A stretch of 64,000 nt of DNA from UBA8516 sp035455245 (GTDB lineage: Archaea > Thermoproteota > Nitrososphaeria > Nitrososphaerales > Nitrosopumilaceae): the NCBI GenBank assembly GCA_035455245.1, contig DATIFN010000010.1, forward strand, positions 186,001 through 250,000, in the 5' to 3' direction. The notes beneath the pieces were generated by a model. The model made no database searches and was not told the DNA's origin. It saw only the letters and a list, made by a program, of their open reading frames with translations. How positions within the stretch are numbered: the stretch's first letter is position 1; the number at the start of each line of letters is the position of its first letter. This document shows, piece by piece, positions 1-8,144 of this stretch. The translations under genes and the position numbers were made by a program.

Positions 1-1
1 A

Positions 2-607
2 GCAAACCTCAAAGTTCTAAACTTTGGGTTAACATTTCCTGTAAGAATAATGACAATAAAGGAAGGCTTGGTGCTAGATGATGAAACATATACTATACAT
101 TCAGTCGAGGCTGAGCATTCTATACCTGCATACTCTTATGTGTTTGAAGAAAAAGACAAGCCTGGTAAATTCTTCCCAGAAAAGGCAAAGAAGCTTGGAA
201 TACCAGAGGGCAAGATGTGGCATGAGCTTCAGCGCGGAAAAGAGGTCATTGTAGGAAATAAAATAATCAGACCATCTGATGTGATGGGTGAAAAAAGAAA
301 AGGAAAGAAGATTGGGATATCCGGTGACACAAGACCAACAAAGAAGCTTGAACGATTTTTCAAAGACTGTGATTATCTTACTTTTGATTCTACGTATTCA
401 GATGAATTAAAAGAAAAGGCAAAGGAAAACTATCACTCTACGGCAAAGGAAGCAGCAGAGCTTGCAAAAAAGGCAGGAGTCTCAAATCTCATTCTGACTC
501 ACTTTTCTACCAGATATGATGATGCCCAAATACTGGTAAATGAGGCAAAAACGATTCATGATTCAGTAATAGCTGCAAAAGATCTTTTGGAAATAGAGAT
601 CAAATAA
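2..607 (+). CDS. rnz: Ribonuclease Z (tRNase Z), C-terminal part, cut by window start
   Basis: tRNA 3'-end processing endonuclease of the metallo-beta-lactamase fold, which removes the 3' trailer from pre-tRNA. The frame is open from base 2, before the first ATG at 50, so the gene begins outside the window and only about 200 residues are present. Visible family motifs are GDTRP (motif IV aspartate), then DSTY, YHSTAKEAAELA and LTHFSTRY (motif V histidines), in the order expected for RNase Z. The encoded tRNAs nearby lack CCA, which fits a need for this enzyme plus the CCA-adding enzyme at 3103. The sirtuin gene follows after one base, so they are probably co-transcribed. Identity is secure; the start is not visible. 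Confidence 0.93.
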   Translation, partial: ANLKVLNFGLTFPVRIMTIKEGLVLDDETYTIHSVEAEHSIPAYSYVFEEKDKPGKFFPEKAKKLGIPEGKMWHELQRGKEVIVGNKIIRPSDVMGEKRKGKKIGISGDTRPTKKLERFFKDCDYLTFDSTYSDELKEKAKENYHSTAKEAAELAKKAGVSNLILTHFSTRYDDAQILVNEAKTIHDSVIAAKDLLEIEIK

Positions 608-608
608 T

Positions 609-1328
609 ATGTTTGAATCAATATCAGACAAACTTCGTCAAGCGAAAAAAATAGTCTTTGTTACTGGTGCAGGAATATCACAAGAGAGTGGCATTCCGAC
701 TTTTAGAGGAAATGATGGATTGTGGCGAAAATATGATCCCATGAAGCTTGCAACAATCGATGCATTTTATCAGGATCCAAAGCTTGTTTGGGAGTGGTAT
801 GAAGATAGAAGGAAAAACATTCTTGCTGCAAAGCCAAACCCAGGTCATATAGCAATTGTCGATCTTGCCAAGGACAGAGAGGTGTGGGTCTTGACTCAAA
901 ATATTGACGGATTGCACCAAAGAGCTGGTTGTAAAAATGTTTTAGAATTGCATGGAAGTATTATCACAATAAAGTGTACGGTTTGTGATTATAAAGATAA
1001 GATAACAAGCAGTTTTTCAGAAATTCCACCACTTTGCAGGTGTGGAAATATTCTAAGACCTGATGTTGTTTGGTTTGGTGAACCGCTTCCCCAAGATGTG
1101 TGGGGAGAAGCAATGATGCAAGCAAACCTGTGTGATGTAATGGTTGTTGCTGGAACCTCACTTTCTGTCTCGCCTGCAAACCTGTTGCCAATATATGCAA
1201 AGCAAAATGGAGCTCTCATAATTGAGATAAACCCAGAGGAGACACCCATGTCTCAGAGCATGGATCTTTCAGTACGGTCAACGTCTGCAAAAGCATTGCC
1301 AGAGCTTGTCTCAGTTATTCAAAGATGA
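609..1328 (+). CDS. cobB: NAD-dependent protein deacylase, Sir2/CobB family
   Basis: NAD-dependent lysine deacylase of 239 residues, a normal length for a prokaryotic sirtuin. The NAD-binding loop GAGISQESGIPTFRG lies at residues 20-34, TQNIDGLHQRAG near 96-107, the catalytic HG follows, and a zinc site is formed by CTVC and a later CRC pair. The segment WEWYEDRR carries the Tyr-x-x-Arg arrangement that in CobB and SIRT5 recognises acidic acyl groups, so desuccinylase or demalonylase activity is an inference. It sits one base after the RNase Z gene and its stop overlaps the next start (ATGA at 1325). Possible substrates such as Alba or acetyl-CoA synthetase cannot be deduced from this window. 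Confidence 0.93.
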   Translation: MFESISDKLRQAKKIVFVTGAGISQESGIPTFRGNDGLWRKYDPMKLATIDAFYQDPKLVWEWYEDRRKNILAAKPNPGHIAIVDLAKDREVWVLTQNIDGLHQRAGCKNVLELHGSIITIKCTVCDYKDKITSSFSEIPPLCRCGNILRPDVVWFGEPLPQDVWGEAMMQANLCDVMVVAGTSLSVSPANLLPIYAKQNGALIIEINPEETPMSQSMDLSVRSTSAKALPELVSVIQR

Positions 1329-1534
1329 TCTACAAAGTTTCTGTGACATTTCATAAGGATTTCATAGAAATAAACAAGGATGAGATAGCAGTTGGGATAA
1401 TATCTGAACCCCAGAAAGGTAAGGCCAATAAAGAATTGATTGAGAAAATTTCCAAACATCTTAAAGTTCCCAAATCCAATGTAAAAATTGTATCAGGAGA
1501 AAAATCTAGAAAGAAATTAGTTGAAGTAATCTAA
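1325..1534 (+). CDS. DUF167 / YggU-family small protein (UPF0235)
   Basis: A 69-residue protein of the small DUF167 fold. The conserved core is visible as SEPQKGKANKELIEKISKHL followed by IVSGEKSRKK, the diagnostic pattern of the family. The molecular function of this family is not established. It overlaps the sirtuin stop by four bases, implying translational coupling as the last gene of a three-gene unit. The converging gene on the minus strand ends five bases further on, so the two units terminate tail to tail. Confidence 0.85.
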   Translation: MIYKVSVTFHKDFIEINKDEIAVGIISEPQKGKANKELIEKISKHLKVPKSNVKIVSGEKSRKKLVEVI

Positions 1535-1539
1535 CCATT

Positions 1540-1956
1540 TTACTGTTCAGTAAAGTCTGGTACTATCCACTCCACTACCTTATCAATATTTTTTGAATGT
1601 AGTAATATCTTAATTGGACCTAATGGTGATTCATCAGATTCTTCACAGAGTGCAATCACATTTACAAATGCAGCCTGCTTGTTCAAATAAAACCAAGTAG
1701 TGTCTCCTTGCAAATTAAATCTCATCTGACGTCTGTATGTTTTTGTAGATTTGCGAGATTTGATAGTTTCATAAATTTTAGTTAGAGATTGTAAATCATT
1801 TGATGTACCCTTTATGCTTCCATTTTCATATCTGAAATTCATATCTTGTAACACATTGGATATTGCCTGTTGTACTTTTTCTGGATCCTCTGAAGGGTTA
1901 ACTGCTGCATATGCTTCAATTTTACAAAGAATCTGTGGAATTTTCACTCTATCCAA
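1540..1956 (-). CDS. UPF0201 family protein (predicted RNA-binding domain)
   Basis: A 138-residue protein resembling UPF0201 (PF01877 RNA_binding), a family predicted to bind RNA and distantly related to exosome-associated and ribosomal protein folds. Family-like segments include KIEAYAAVNPSEDPEKV at the N-terminus and SPLGPIKILL near the end. In several euryarchaea this domain is fused to the UPF0200 kinase-like domain. Here the two are separate genes whose ends overlap by 13 bases, with the kinase-like gene upstream. This conserved coupling suggests a joint role, but no biochemical function is known to me. Start ATG at 1956 is the only sensible one. Confidence 0.8.
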   Translation of the reverse strand: MDRVKIPQILCKIEAYAAVNPSEDPEKVQQAISNVLQDMNFRYENGSIKGTSNDLQSLTKIYETIKSRKSTKTYRRQMRFNLQGDTTWFYLNKQAAFVNVIALCEESDESPLGPIKILLHSKNIDKVVEWIVPDFTEQ

Positions 1957-2492
1957 CCTTTTATGATATCATAAGCAGAATCGATTAGTTGTGGAATTGT
2001 CAGACTATTATTAGAGATGGTTTCGTCCGCAAGCGCAATAGAATCACTCATACCCACCCCCATCTCTCTAGAATCACGCTTCACAAAATCCTGACGATCT
2101 GCAGGAGCATCCGATCTTCCTCTACCGGATAGAAATTTGAATCTTGTGTCTGAGGAAGCATGAATTGCAAGAATTTTGACAGTTCCAAATTTTTTTAGCA
2201 CATCAACTTCTGCAATAGATCTTACACCATCAACAAGTATCACATTAGATTTTGAGTTGGCGATTTGACCCTCTATTAGCTCAGCAACTGCACCTGGTCC
2301 ATTTTTTTCACGAAGTTCAAGCATGAGTCTACCAAGGTTTGTTCCCGTGGGTTCAATCTTTCTTCTTGCAGCTTCGGCCCGTACAGCATCGCCCATAGTT
2401 ATTTTTTCAAATCCTTTTGATTTTAGGCCATCAGCTATTGTGGTTTTACCAGCACCAGGCATTCCTGTAAGACAAACGATTAGTTTTTCCAT
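1944..2492 (-). CDS. UPF0200 family P-loop nucleotide kinase-like protein
   Basis: A 182-residue P-loop protein resembling dephospho-CoA kinase and adenylate kinase folds. The Walker A GMPGAGKT is at residues 10-17 and a VILVDGVRS Walker-B-like strand lies near 104-112. The family is UPF0200; archaeal dephospho-CoA kinase is now assigned to another family (GTP-dependent DUF359), so a CoA role should not be assumed. The downstream UPF0201 gene overlaps its end, reproducing as two genes what other archaea encode as one UPF0200/UPF0201 polypeptide. The start is the ATG at 2492, with ThpR divergent 70 bases away. Confidence 0.85.
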   Translation of the reverse strand: MEKLIVCLTGMPGAGKTTIADGLKSKGFEKITMGDAVRAEAARRKIEPTGTNLGRLMLELREKNGPGAVAELIEGQIANSKSNVILVDGVRSIAEVDVLKKFGTVKILAIHASSDTRFKFLSGRGRSDAPADRQDFVKRDSREMGVGMSDSIALADETISNNSLTIPQLIDSAYDIIKGWIE

Positions 2493-2563
2493 GTTTGCTA
2501 ACTCTGATTTCTAATCTATGAAGCTACCGGAAATCATATAAACACACACTCAAAAAATTTGTA

Positions 2564-3106
2564 ATGCGAACTTTTGTTGCAGCAGAGATTAGTAATGAAT
2601 TAACATTAAATTCTATAGCAAAATTACAATCCGATCTAAAAATCAAGGCAAAACCAGTCAGTAAGGAAAACATGCATTTTACATTACTTTTCTTGGGTGA
2701 GATATCAGATGATATGGCTCAGAAAGTAATGGAATCATTGAGGTCTGTTTCGTTTAGTCCAATAGAAATGAATTTGGTCAATGTAGGTGCTTTCCCAAAT
2801 CCAAAGTCACCCCGTGTTGTCTGGATTGGTATTGATAATGATGCAGCAAAAAATCTTATTGAGCTTGCTGTTCAAGTTGAAGAAAAGCTACGTCCTTTGG
2901 GATTTAAAAGCGACAAACCGTTCAAACCACATTTAACCATATTTAGAATCAAGAATGGAACTAGTGATATTTCTCATGAGTTAAACAAGTTTAGATCAAT
3001 CGAGATTGGTCATGAGATCATTTCTGAGTTAAAGTTTAAGAAAAGTATCTTAACACCAACTGGACCTATATACTCTGATTTACAGGTGGTAAAAGCAAAG
3101 CAATGA
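2564..3106 (+). CDS. thpR: RNA 2',3'-cyclic phosphodiesterase (LigT/ThpR family)
   Basis: 2H-phosphoesterase of 180 residues. The two histidine motifs are HFTLLFLG near residue 40 and HLTIFRIK near residue 128, the paired HxT catalytic signatures. It hydrolyses 2',3'-cyclic phosphates at RNA ends, and the older name 2'-5' RNA ligase reflects a side reaction. Its stop overlaps the start of the CCA-adding enzyme gene (ATGA at 3103), a pairing consistent with tRNA end metabolism; an RNA 3'-phosphate cyclase lies at 57546. The leader is short and the start ATG is unambiguous. Confidence 0.92.
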   Translation: MRTFVAAEISNELTLNSIAKLQSDLKIKAKPVSKENMHFTLLFLGEISDDMAQKVMESLRSVSFSPIEMNLVNVGAFPNPKSPRVVWIGIDNDAAKNLIELAVQVEEKLRPLGFKSDKPFKPHLTIFRIKNGTSDISHELNKFRSIEIGHEIISELKFKKSILTPTGPIYSDLQVVKAKQ

Positions 3107-4434
3107 AAGTGTTAGAACAGGCAAGAAAAATTTCCATACCTACTAAAAAAGAACAAGAAAAAATGAAGGAAATTTCTGAGCTTGCAATTCAATTAGTAAA
3201 ACAACAAGCAGGAAGATTTCCTGAAGTTACTGGAGTAGAAGTTGGAGGATCTTACGCAAAGGGAACTTGGCTATCAGGGGAAGTAGATCTGGACATTTTT
3301 GTTAAACTAAAAAAGGATTTAGATGAAAAAGCATTTGAATCCATTGGAAAAGAAATTGGTTTTGATTCCTTAAAAAAATTCAAACCATATGTAAGATATT
3401 CAGAACACCCATATGTTGAGGCAGAAATAGACCATACACGAGTAAACATTGTACCATGCTTTGACGTTGAGCTTGGAAATTGGAAGAGTGCGGCAGATAG
3501 ATCTTCGTTTCATACAAAATTCATACTTCAGTCATTTGATCAACCAAAAAAAGATGAAGTTAGATTGCTAAAAAAATTCCTAATCGGGATTGGGATCTAC
3601 GGAGCAGAAATTGCAAAAGAAGGATTTGGGGGGTATGTAGCTGAAGTGCTCGTGTATCATTATGGAAGTTTCATAGGAGTACTACAAGCAGCATCTAGTT
3701 TCGTACAACATCAGATAATAGGAAATCCAACAAAAAAATTTGATACCCCTCTTATAATTATTGATCCAGTAGATAGCAACAGGAATCTTGGAACTGCGAT
3801 CTCATCTGAAAGCGTTGGAAGATTCATACTTGCCTCTAGAGCATTTTTGAAAAAGCCTTCTTTATCATTTTTTAAGCCAAAACCAAGAAAATTAAACAAG
3901 AAAAATTTGGATAATATTGTTATTGTAAAATTCAATTACAAAAAACGCAGCCCTGATATAATTTGGGGTCAGATAAAACGCGCTACTACTGCAGTGGCAG
4001 GTCAGCTTAATCTTTCAGGTTTCGAAGTGTTAAGGAAATCCTGCATCACAGATGAAAAGTCTGAAGCTGCATTACTCTTTCTTTTGCGTTCACCAAGTAT
4101 TGAAAAAAATGCGATAAAAAAAGGTCCAGATGTTTTTATGAGAAAAGAATCTGAAAACTATATCGCAAAAAACTCTAGGAAGAGTCAAGTTATGTGGGTT
4201 AACGATGCTGGTAAAATTTTATCCTTGCAAGAAAGTACATATCATGATGCAAAAACATTTTTACAATATATTTTAAAAAAAAATCTTTCAGCTTCGGGGA
4301 TACCAAATGGATTAGTTAAAGACATCAAGCATGATGTTAAGATACTAAATGGGAGACAAACAACAAGCAAATCCATTAAAATGGCTCTAACAGAGCTTAT
4401 CACTACAGATGGACTTGTCTTTGGTTCCTCTTAG
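3103..4434 (+). CDS. cca: CCA-adding tRNA nucleotidyltransferase, archaeal class I
   Basis: Adds the 3' CCA to tRNAs, essential here because the three tRNA genes in this window do not encode CCA. At 443 residues it matches the archaeal class I enzyme. The nucleotidyltransferase signature GGSYAKGTW followed by EVDLDIFV lies near residues 48-66 and supplies the catalytic carboxylates; the third is in the strand EAEIDHTRVNIVPCF. The central and tail domains follow without interruption. It is translationally coupled to thpR upstream and overlaps the kinase gene downstream by 26 bases. Confidence 0.95.
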   Translation: MKVLEQARKISIPTKKEQEKMKEISELAIQLVKQQAGRFPEVTGVEVGGSYAKGTWLSGEVDLDIFVKLKKDLDEKAFESIGKEIGFDSLKKFKPYVRYSEHPYVEAEIDHTRVNIVPCFDVELGNWKSAADRSSFHTKFILQSFDQPKKDEVRLLKKFLIGIGIYGAEIAKEGFGGYVAEVLVYHYGSFIGVLQAASSFVQHQIIGNPTKKFDTPLIIIDPVDSNRNLGTAISSESVGRFILASRAFLKKPSLSFFKPKPRKLNKKNLDNIVIVKFNYKKRSPDIIWGQIKRATTAVAGQLNLSGFEVLRKSCITDEKSEAALLFLLRSPSIEKNAIKKGPDVFMRKESENYIAKNSRKSQVMWVNDAGKILSLQESTYHDAKTFLQYILKKNLSASGIPNGLVKDIKHDVKILNGRQTTSKSIKMALTELITTDGLVFGSS

Positions 4435-5176
4435 TAAACTTGTAGAGGAACCATATTCTACAATACTTGGATACCCGAAGGCAACAAAACGTGAGCTATC
4501 AAGCAGAATTTCAGAGCTTAGAAAACTGGGGGTCAAAGGCATCTCGTTTACGGGTCAAGCCATGCTTAATTCTCTGAATGTATTAGGGAAAGGCTACGTC
4601 GGGGTTGTGGTTTTATCAAAATTTAAAACAAAAGAAATTGCTTTGAAAATAAGACGAGTTGATTCTAGTAGAGTTGAAATGGATAGCGAAGCTCGCCTTT
4701 TAAGACTCGCAAACGAAGTAGATGTAGGTCCAAGGTTCATAGCTAACACCAAAAATTTCATTATAATGGAATATCTTGAGGGAAGAAAAATCGTTGATTG
4801 GATCAGAGAGTTAAAGGGAAAAGGAAGTGCTGCCAAACTAAAATCTGTGATAAAAAAAGTGCTTGAGGATTGTTATAATTTAGATAAAATTCATCTCGAC
4901 CATGGTGAGCTGAGCCATATACACAAACATGTGATTATTGGCAAATCCATTTCTATAATTGATTTTGAAAGTGCTAGCGTGAATAGAAGAGTCTCGAACG
5001 TTACGTCAGCGACTCAGAGCATATTCATAGGATCTGGTATTTCTAAACTTGTAAAAAAATTTATGAAAGAACCACAAAGAAGAAAGTTGATTACTACATT
5101 AAGGAAGTACAAAAAAGAACAGTCACGTAAAAACTTTGAAGCAATACTTACAGTGTTGGGATTAGAAAAAGTATGA
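4409..5176 (+). CDS. Predicted RIO-like serine/threonine kinase (COG2112 type)
   Basis: A 255-residue protein with a minimal kinase fold rather than a full eukaryote-like kinase. A glycine-containing loop GKGYVGVVV is followed by the presumed ATP-binding lysine in IALKIRR. The hinge is IIMEYLEG, the catalytic loop reads LDHGELSHIHKHV in place of HRDLKxxN, and the metal motif is IIDFES in place of DFG. This combination is typical of the COG2112 archaeal kinases related to RIO and Bud32. Substrates are unknown. It overlaps cca by 26 bases and the transporter downstream by four, so the run from 2564 to 6531 looks like one operon. Confidence 0.82.
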   Translation: MDLSLVPLSKLVEEPYSTILGYPKATKRELSSRISELRKLGVKGISFTGQAMLNSLNVLGKGYVGVVVLSKFKTKEIALKIRRVDSSRVEMDSEARLLRLANEVDVGPRFIANTKNFIIMEYLEGRKIVDWIRELKGKGSAAKLKSVIKKVLEDCYNLDKIHLDHGELSHIHKHVIIGKSISIIDFESASVNRRVSNVTSATQSIFIGSGISKLVKKFMKEPQRRKLITTLRKYKKEQSRKNFEAILTVLGLEKV

Positions 5177-6531
5177 GTTTACAGAATCTTAAAACACATA
5201 CTCTAAAGGTCTCTCTTGTTTTAATAATTTCTGCCTTTGTTGTGGAGCTTATCGTAGGGATTTACTCTAACAGTCTTGCATTAATTACAGATAGTATTCA
5301 TGCAGTTTTGGACTCTTTTGTTACTGCAATCTTACTCCTTGCTGCCAGATGGGCAATAAAACCACCAGACCTTGAGCATACGTACGGCCATGGCAAGATA
5401 GAAACTATGGGAGGGTTTCTTGGTGGCATAGTAATTCTTTTCATTGCAGCTTTTTTCATTTATGAATCCATTGAAAGATTTCAACACCCGCCACAAGTTT
5501 TGCCTGGCATCTTTGCAATTTGGGCTGCGGTATACACACTTGGTACTGATGGTGTAAGAATAACGATCCTTGGTAGAGCTTTGAAAAAAGTAGAAGGCTC
5601 CACAACCTTACGAGCAGATCTCTATCACGCATTTATGGATATGGGCTCTACCATAGTTGCAATAATTGGAATTTTGCTTGTCACAATCGGATTTAATAAA
5701 GGAGATATTATAGCAGCATTGGTTTTGGGATCACTTCTTGTTATTTTATCTCTGAAACTAATCCACAAAACTGCACTGGAGCTTACAGATGCAATTTCTC
5801 AAAGTATGGTTAAAAAAGTAGAAAACATCGTCAGCAACACCGAAGGAGTAATGAACACAGAATCAGTTAAGATGCGTAGATCAGGTCATGAAATTTTTGC
5901 CGATGTTACAATATCTCTAAGTGGTGCTGCGAGTTTTGATCAGGCACATAAAATCAGTAGCAATGTAGAAAAAAACATAATAAATTCAATTTCAAATGCT
6001 AAAGTTACTGTTCATTTTGAGCCAACTTGGAAAGATGTTCCTCTGGATTCCAAGGTAAATAGTATAGCAGCGGCGGTGAAAGGCGTAGAAGGTGTGCATA
6101 ATGTCAATTCTTCTGTATCAAAGGAAGGAATCTTCATCAGTTTACATGTATTAGTGGATAAAAATATGTCACTTGAAGAAGCTCACAAGGTTTCAGATGA
6201 TATAGAGAAACAAATTAGAGGCTCAGTATCAAACATCAACCACATTACAGTGCATTTAGAACCTTATGTTTTAATCCCAAAGACCCTCCCTATAGAAGAT
6301 CTTACAATAGAAGAACAAATTACAAAAACAATACGAGAATATCCATCAGTTAAAAAAATTGGCAGAGTTATTACCCTTCAACTTCAAGATATTTTCAAGA
6401 TTGACATAGATTGTTCTTTTGAGGGTAATCTTTCAATTGAAAAAGTTCATGATATTACGTCAGAAATTGAACATAAAATAAGAAGCCAGATTAAAAATGC
6501 AATAGTAACAATACACCCAGAACCAAATTAA
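5173..6531 (+). CDS. Cation diffusion facilitator transporter with three C-terminal dimerisation-type domains
   Basis: Divalent metal/H+ antiporter family, 452 residues against about 300 in ordinary members. Six hydrophobic helices fill residues 10-200. Metal-site motifs are HAVLD in helix 2 and HAFMD in helix 5, an HD/HD pattern usually linked to zinc-like substrates, although specificity is inferred. The rest consists of three consecutive alpha-beta units near residues 212-288, 290-370 and 378-452. Each has a VKxVEGV-like start, a central aspartate or serine-rich strand, an AHKISSNVEK- or AHKVSDDIEK-like helix and a terminal VxxHFEP, VHLEP or IHPEP strand. ATGA overlap couples it to the kinase gene. 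Confidence 0.88.
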   Translation: MSLQNLKTHTLKVSLVLIISAFVVELIVGIYSNSLALITDSIHAVLDSFVTAILLLAARWAIKPPDLEHTYGHGKIETMGGFLGGIVILFIAAFFIYESIERFQHPPQVLPGIFAIWAAVYTLGTDGVRITILGRALKKVEGSTTLRADLYHAFMDMGSTIVAIIGILLVTIGFNKGDIIAALVLGSLLVILSLKLIHKTALELTDAISQSMVKKVENIVSNTEGVMNTESVKMRRSGHEIFADVTISLSGAASFDQAHKISSNVEKNIINSISNAKVTVHFEPTWKDVPLDSKVNSIAAAVKGVEGVHNVNSSVSKEGIFISLHVLVDKNMSLEEAHKVSDDIEKQIRGSVSNINHITVHLEPYVLIPKTLPIEDLTIEEQITKTIREYPSVKKIGRVITLQLQDIFKIDIDCSFEGNLSIEKVHDITSEIEHKIRSQIKNAIVTIHPEPN

Positions 6532-6626
6532 AGAATGAACAAAAAAGTAGTTACTTTTCTAAAGAAAGAACCCATGCTTACCATTATTATGAAATGTGTA
6601 GGAAATTATCATTTTAAAAATTGTAA

Positions 6627-6701
6627 TGGGGCCGGCCGGACTTGAACCGGCGACCTCTAGCACCCCAGGCTAGCATCATGACCAAGCTAGACTACGGCCC
6701 C
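6627..6701 (-). tRNA. tRNA-Pro(GGG)
   Basis: Read on the minus strand, the acceptor GGGGCCG pairs with CGGCCCC, followed by discriminator A. The anticodon stem CTAGC/GCTAG encloses loop CTGGGGT, giving anticodon GGG. The T arm is GCCGG-TTCAAGT-CCGGC. The D arm pairs only three bases well. There is no intron and no encoded CCA. It stands alone between the transporter gene and a small zinc protein gene. Confidence 0.95.
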
Positions 6702-6785
6702 TCAAGTTGCTGGCAATAGTGAAATTATTAAATCGTAGGATCAAAACTAGAATGATTAAAATCAAGTCATTTGATGTTTAATGTC

Positions 6786-6989
6786 ATGAAGATTTGTTCT
6801 ATCTGCAAAAAAATTTCGGCTTTGGATGAAGACCACCTTGATTGTGTAGAGAAAAGAAGAGTTGAGCTTGAAGCAAATGATTTCAAAGAATCAATTCCAG
6901 AAAAAATGGATATTAGTAAGAGCGATGAAGTTGATGCGGGAATTAAAGGAATATTAGATCATTTATCACGAGAGAAAAGAAAATCATAG
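6786..6989 (+). CDS. Small CxxC protein, hypothetical
   Basis: A 67-residue acidic, lysine-rich protein of unknown function. The N-terminus MKICSICKK has a CxxC pair, with a third cysteine in HLDC, so a zinc or metal knuckle is possible but incomplete. The remainder is charged and probably helical. In-frame starts also exist at 6774 (ATG) and 6771 (TTG). I prefer 6786 because the CxxC then sits at the N-terminus and a TATA-like stretch lies about 30 bases upstream. It converges on the flavoprotein gene, overlapping its end by six bases. Confidence 0.55.
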   Translation: MKICSICKKISALDEDHLDCVEKRRVELEANDFKESIPEKMDISKSDEVDAGIKGILDHLSREKRKS

Positions 6990-8135
6990 CCATTTTGCAA
7001 GTCTGTCACTTTCAAATTTCTTTTTTTCTTCAAAATTCTTTTCATTAGGTTGTTTCAATAAAGTTATTGGGTTAGGAGTTGCAAAAATGTCAACTTCCAA
7101 AAATCCTGCAATTCCTTTACCCATTTCCACAAAACATCCACCTTTACCATCAAAGAGTGCTTCTTCCTGTTCCTGATGTATTTTTGATATTATATTTTTA
7201 GCAACAGTAATCCCTTCTCCTTCAGCAAAAATTCCTGCCTTTGGGACTGCAATTTTTTCCGTTACCATTATCTCATTTACATCACCGATTGCATAAATAT
7301 TATCAAAATTTGTTTTGCATCTTCGATCAACTGAAATGAATTTTCCTTTTTGTGCAAACCCAGAGTCTACAATAACTGTAGGGACTTTGTGCGGTGGAAC
7401 GACGATTAGAAGATCAAAGTTGGTTTCTGAGTTTTCAAAGTGCAGTATACTCTTTTCAATTGAAATTGTTTTGTGTAAACCATGAAAGGTGATGTTCTTT
7501 GATTTTAATAATTGTAATAATTCCTCGCTTACTTGAGGTCCCGCTGCTGGAAGAGTTATTGGTGCAGGACTGTAAAACTCAATTTGCACAGAATTCCTTG
7601 TTTCCAAATCAGTCAACATTGAATGAATTAGAAGAGATGCCTCATAGGGTGCTGGCGGGCATTTGTAGGGCATTCCCATAATAGCAATGGCTATTTTACC
7701 AGATTTTATTTTCTTAATTGCTTTATTGATTTTTTGGACATCTTCTATGTCGTATAAATTAAGACCATGTTCAGAAAGACCTTTGATCTGTTCTGGTGCA
7801 AGGTCTACGCCTAATGCAATTATCAAGTAATCAAAAGTCAGTTCCCTATATTTTGTTGTAACCAATTTCTTTTTTGGATCTATTTTTATTATTTCTTCAT
7901 TGATAAATTCGATGCCTTTTTTTGTTATAGACCGTAAAGGTTTTTTTGAAAACTCCAATTCTCTAGTTCCATTTAAGATCCAAAGTTTTACTAGACCCAT
8001 CATAAAATAGTCTTTTTTATCAATTATTGTAATTTTAACATCATTTGGAAGGTTTTGCCGTAACTCATTGGCTGCTGCCAGACCTCCAAATCCACCACCA
8101 AGAATTAAGATATTTATTGGTTTAATAAAAAACAC
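6984..8135 (-). CDS. FAD-dependent oxidoreductase of the sulfide:quinone reductase / FccB-like group
   Basis: Two-dinucleotide-binding flavoprotein of 383 residues. The FAD-binding GGGFGGL is near residue 14, an ATG-like element is IIALGVD near 108, and IYAIGDVNE near 285 is the second FAD motif. Cysteines occur in YKCPPAPYE (about 158) and GGCFVEMG (about 333), the positions of the redox cysteines in sulfide:quinone reductases, which favours this over a plain NDH-2. A third cysteine lies in RRCKTN. Sulfide oxidation is an inference; quinone reduction with another donor is the alternative. The start is GTG at 8135, and the SDR gene lies immediately upstream in the same direction. Confidence 0.75.
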   Translation of the reverse strand: MFFIKPINILILGGGFGGLAAANELRQNLPNDVKITIIDKKDYFMMGLVKLWILNGTRELEFSKKPLRSITKKGIEFINEEIIKIDPKKKLVTTKYRELTFDYLIIALGVDLAPEQIKGLSEHGLNLYDIEDVQKINKAIKKIKSGKIAIAIMGMPYKCPPAPYEASLLIHSMLTDLETRNSVQIEFYSPAPITLPAAGPQVSEELLQLLKSKNITFHGLHKTISIEKSILHFENSETNFDLLIVVPPHKVPTVIVDSGFAQKGKFISVDRRCKTNFDNIYAIGDVNEIMVTEKIAVPKAGIFAEGEGITVAKNIISKIHQEQEEALFDGKGGCFVEMGKGIAGFLEVDIFATPNPITLLKQPNEKNFEEKKKFESDRLAKWL

Positions 8136-8144
8136 CTGTACAAA

